From an uncultured Thiotrichaceae bacterium (GTDB lineage: Bacteria > Pseudomonadota > Gammaproteobacteria > Thiotrichales > Thiotrichaceae), in NCBI GenBank assembly GCA_938038645.1, contig CALHTA010000247.1, positions 1 through 6,648 of the forward strand: a stretch of 6,648 bases of DNA. The letters run 5' to 3'. Of this stretch, positions 4,187 to 6,648 are shown piece by piece. Each line of letters begins with the position of its first letter. Within the stretch, counting starts at the first letter, position 1. A model generated the notes under the pieces. The model had not been told where the DNA came from. It searched no databases and saw only the letters and a list, made by a program, of their open reading frames with translations. Both the position numbers and the translations under genes were made by a program.

Positions 4187-5518
4187 AAAAAAACACCACC
4201 AACGCTATCAGCTGAAGAGTTTGCTAATCGTCGCCGGCAGTTAATGGATATGGTTGGACCTGAAGGTATTGTCATAGTCCCGTCAGCCACATTACTGATT
4301 CGCAATCGCGATGCGGAACATCCGTTTAGACAAGACAGTGATTTTCAATACCTGACAAATTTTAATGAGCCTGAAGCCGTTGCCGTATTAATACCAGAGC
4401 GTGAAGAGGGTGAATTCATCTTGTTTTGTCGTGAAAAAGACCCAAAGACAGAACGTTGGACGGGTCGTATGGCAGGTCTAGAGGGCGCTCAAACTGATTA
4501 TCAAGCAGATGATTCATTTCCGATTGAGGACATTGACGATATTCTGCCAGGGTTGATGGATCGTAGAGAAACCGTTCACTACAGTATGGGCGTTAACCCT
4601 GCTTTCGATCAGCAGGTTATGTCGTGGGTTAATGCGATGAAAGCCAAAGTGAGATCTGGAGCTCACCCCCCACACGAGTTTGTTTCTTTAGATTTGCTGT
4701 TGCATGACATGCGCCTCTATAAGACTGCTGCTGAAATCAAAATGATGAAGCACGCTGCTCAAACGGCCGTGCGTTCACATGAGCGTGCGATGAAAATTTG
4801 TGAGCCCGATCTGAATGAGGGGCAGCTGGACGCCGAGTTTCTTCACGAGTTTAAATGGAATGGCATGGTACCAGCTTACACAACGATTGTAGGGGGCGGC
4901 GAAAACGCTTGTGTACTGCATTATATTGAAAACAACCAGCCGCTAGTAGATGGTGATTTAGTGCTTATCGATGCTGGTGCAGAGTACGGTTGTTATGCTA
5001 GTGACATTACTCGAACTTTTCCGGTAAATGGAAAGTTTAGTGAGTCGCAACGCTTAATTTATCAGATAGTGCTTGATGCGCAATATGCAGCAATAAATGC
5101 AGCTCAGCCAGGGAACAATTGGAATGCACCGCACGAAGCGGCTGTAAAAGTGATTAGTCAAGGCCTATTGGATCTTGGGATTCTCAAAGGGACTCTTGAA
5201 GGTGTTATCGAAGAGGAAGCTTACAAAGAATTCTTCATGCACAAAACAGGGCACTGGTTGGGTATGGACGTGCATGATGTAGGTGATTACAAAATCGATG
5301 ACGAATGGCGAGTGCTTGAGCAAGGTATGGTGCTGACTGTTGAACCTGGTATCTATATTTCTCCAAATCCTGACGTAGATAAAAAGTGGTGGAACATTGG
5401 TGTGAGGATTGAGGATGATGTACTGATTAAACGTAAAGGTAATGAAGTACTTACGGGCTCATTGATCAAAGAAGTAGCTGATATTGAAGCTCTGATGGCA
5501 AAGGATAAGGCTGCGTAA
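4184..5518 (+). CDS. pepP: Xaa-Pro aminopeptidase PepP (aminopeptidase P II)
   Basis: The product is a 444-residue cytoplasmic M24B metallopeptidase (EC 3.4.11.9) that removes an N-terminal residue preceding proline, using two manganese ions. E. coli PepP has about 440 residues. The N-terminal domain (about 1-175) includes NRDAEHPFRQDSDFQYLTNF. The C-terminal pita-bread domain carries all five metal ligands: Asp263 (LIDAGAEYG), Asp274 (ASDITRTF), His357 (TGHWLGMD), Glu387 (TVEPGIYI) and Glu410 (VRIEDDV). The accessory active-site histidines His246 (VLHYIENN) and His364 (DVHDVGDY) are present too, so the enzyme should be active. The start is the ATG after the GGAG site. ubiH begins 14 bases after its stop, and ygfB ends 19 bases before it, indicating one operon. 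Identification is very secure. Confidence 0.97.
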   Translation: MKKTPPTLSAEEFANRRRQLMDMVGPEGIVIVPSATLLIRNRDAEHPFRQDSDFQYLTNFNEPEAVAVLIPEREEGEFILFCREKDPKTERWTGRMAGLEGAQTDYQADDSFPIEDIDDILPGLMDRRETVHYSMGVNPAFDQQVMSWVNAMKAKVRSGAHPPHEFVSLDLLLHDMRLYKTAAEIKMMKHAAQTAVRSHERAMKICEPDLNEGQLDAEFLHEFKWNGMVPAYTTIVGGGENACVLHYIENNQPLVDGDLVLIDAGAEYGCYASDITRTFPVNGKFSESQRLIYQIVLDAQYAAINAAQPGNNWNAPHEAAVKVISQGLLDLGILKGTLEGVIEEEAYKEFFMHKTGHWLGMDVHDVGDYKIDDEWRVLEQGMVLTVEPGIYISPNPDVDKKWWNIGVRIEDDVLIKRKGNEVLTGSLIKEVADIEALMAKDKAA

Positions 5519-5532
5519 GCGGCCGATTAGCG

Positions 5533-6648
5533 ATGCAAACGCAAAGTATGGATATTGTTATTGCAGGTGGCGGCATGGTGGGAGCCAGCCTTGCTGCCGC
5601 TCTATCAGGTTTACCGCTAAGCATTGCGCTTATCGAAGCATCGCCAGCCGAGCTAACTCAGCAATCAGGTTACGATGATCGAGCAATCGCGCTTTCTTAT
5701 GGTTCAAGTCAGATTCTAAAAGGAATCGGTGTTTGGAAGGATGCTGCTGATGCGGCCAATCCTATCGATAGTATTCATGTCTCAGATCGGGGGCACTTTG
5801 GGGCGACTAGGCTGAATGCCCAACAACAGAAAGTGCCAGCGTTAGGGTACTTAATTCAAGCGCAAACATACGGCCAGGTCGTGAATCGTTATCTTGAAGG
5901 AAGTAACGTTCGTGTTATTCAGCCTGCCAAAATTGATGCTGTAGAAACGAGCGATGCTACTCAAAATATTTCAGTGATGAGTGAATCTGGAATTGAAACT
6001 ATTCAGACTAAACTTTTAGTTGCTTGTGATGGTGGAAACTCTGCGATAAGAAAAATGTCGGGCATAAGCGCAACAACGCATGATTACGAGCAAGTTGCAA
6101 TTATTGCCAATGTAAGCACAGAAGTGCCTCATGAAAACCGAGCCTTTGAGCGATTCACGGAGCAAGGGCCCATTGCTTTGTTACCGATGTCTGATAATCG
6201 TTGCTCCTTAGTTTGGACCCTTGAGACAAACAATTACCAGGCCGTGTTGGATCTAGATGATGATGCATTTCTAACAGCATTAGGTGAAGCGTTTGGTTAT
6301 CGATTAGGTCGTTTCACGCGAGTCGGTAGAAGAAGTTCTTTCCCGCTGGCACTCACTCAGTCTTCAAAACTAATATCGGATCGTTTGGCAATTATTGGTA
6401 ATGCTGCACATACATTGCACCCTGTAGCAGGACAAGGTTTGAACTTAGCGTTGCGTGATATTGCGGATTTAGCAGAGCAAATTGCCCATGCTGTGAAACA
6501 GCAAGAGGACGTGGGCTCAAGCGAATTATTAAATGCATACGCTAGAGTAAGACAGAAAGACACGGCTCGAACCATTCAATACACCGACTCTTTAGTGAAG
6601 CTTTTTTCAAATCAAAACTTTCTTGTCGGTCATGCCCGTGCAGCGGGT
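5533..6648 (+). CDS. ubiH: 2-octaprenyl-6-methoxyphenol hydroxylase UbiH (3' end missing)
   Basis: The frame is open from ATG 5533 to the right edge: 372 residues of an expected 390-410, with no stop seen. This FAD-dependent aromatic monooxygenase hydroxylates a ring position in ubiquinone biosynthesis as part of the Ubi complex. Visible motifs are the N-terminal dinucleotide-binding GGGMVG (12-17), the second-domain DG motif in ACDGGNSAIRK (Asp166), and IIGNAAHTLHPVAGQGLNL (from about 287). That last motif has Asn290 where most relatives have Asp (GDAAH); E. coli UbiH also has GNAA there, which favours UbiH over the paralogues UbiI/VisC and UbiF. HVSDRGHFG, RAFERFTEQGP and LPMSDNRCSLVW also match UbiH. 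The ribosome site is weak, and an in-frame ATG at 5548 is an alternative start; 5533 is kept as the upstream-most ATG. It follows pepP by 14 bases. Confidence 0.95.
   Translation, partial: MQTQSMDIVIAGGGMVGASLAAALSGLPLSIALIEASPAELTQQSGYDDRAIALSYGSSQILKGIGVWKDAADAANPIDSIHVSDRGHFGATRLNAQQQKVPALGYLIQAQTYGQVVNRYLEGSNVRVIQPAKIDAVETSDATQNISVMSESGIETIQTKLLVACDGGNSAIRKMSGISATTHDYEQVAIIANVSTEVPHENRAFERFTEQGPIALLPMSDNRCSLVWTLETNNYQAVLDLDDDAFLTALGEAFGYRLGRFTRVGRRSSFPLALTQSSKLISDRLAIIGNAAHTLHPVAGQGLNLALRDIADLAEQIAHAVKQQEDVGSSELLNAYARVRQKDTARTIQYTDSLVKLFSNQNFLVGHARAAG

Noticed and set aside
6357..6575. Minus-strand open frame of 72 codons opposite ubiH
   Set aside because: It is antisense to the conserved GNAAHTLHP region of ubiH and has no credible product.

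Overview
This window is ordinary core-genome DNA from a gammaproteobacterium. The evidence is the UbiH, PepP, YgfB, ZapA, Pal and CpoB proteins, which all look gammaproteobacterial, and the gene order YgfB-PepP-UbiH diverging from a small coiled-coil gene and zapA, which matches the order I recall from Pseudomonas. Base composition is moderate to slightly AT-rich by eye. priB is absent between rpsF and rpsR, which argues against Enterobacteriaceae or Vibrio. A marine Oceanospirillales- or Alteromonadales-like host is a plausible guess, no more.

Layout. (1) Bases 1-1541, plus strand: the 3' part of pal (its start lies before the window) followed 1 base later by cpoB (ybgF), the end of a tol-pal operon. 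(2) Bases 1571-1601: a strong two-way intrinsic terminator between converging genes. (3) Bases 1627-2792, minus strand: a ribosomal protein operon read right to left, rpsF-rpsR-rplI. A near-consensus sigma-70 promoter lies at 2871-2899, and the roughly 70-base leader contains a terminator-like hairpin. (4) Bases 2963-3513, minus strand: a small ZapB-like coiled-coil gene and zapA, cell-division functions, reading towards rpsF. (5) Bases 3514-3603: a short divergent promoter region. (6) Bases 3604-6648, plus strand: ygfB-like gene, pepP and ubiH, closely spaced; ubiH runs off the right edge.

Functions. Pal and CpoB belong to the envelope-constriction machinery that works at the septum, and ZapA and its small neighbour act on the FtsZ ring, so two blocks concern division. 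The ribosomal block encodes bS6, bS18 and bL9. The rightmost block combines a proline-specific aminopeptidase with a ubiquinone-biosynthesis hydroxylase, a long-conserved but functionally mixed operon.

I found no mobile element, CRISPR array, tRNA or rRNA gene, and no convincing undescribed system. The points most worth checking are the very long low-complexity linker of Pal, the structured rpsF leader, the inverted repeat spanning the rpsF promoter, and the joining of three normally separate core loci.
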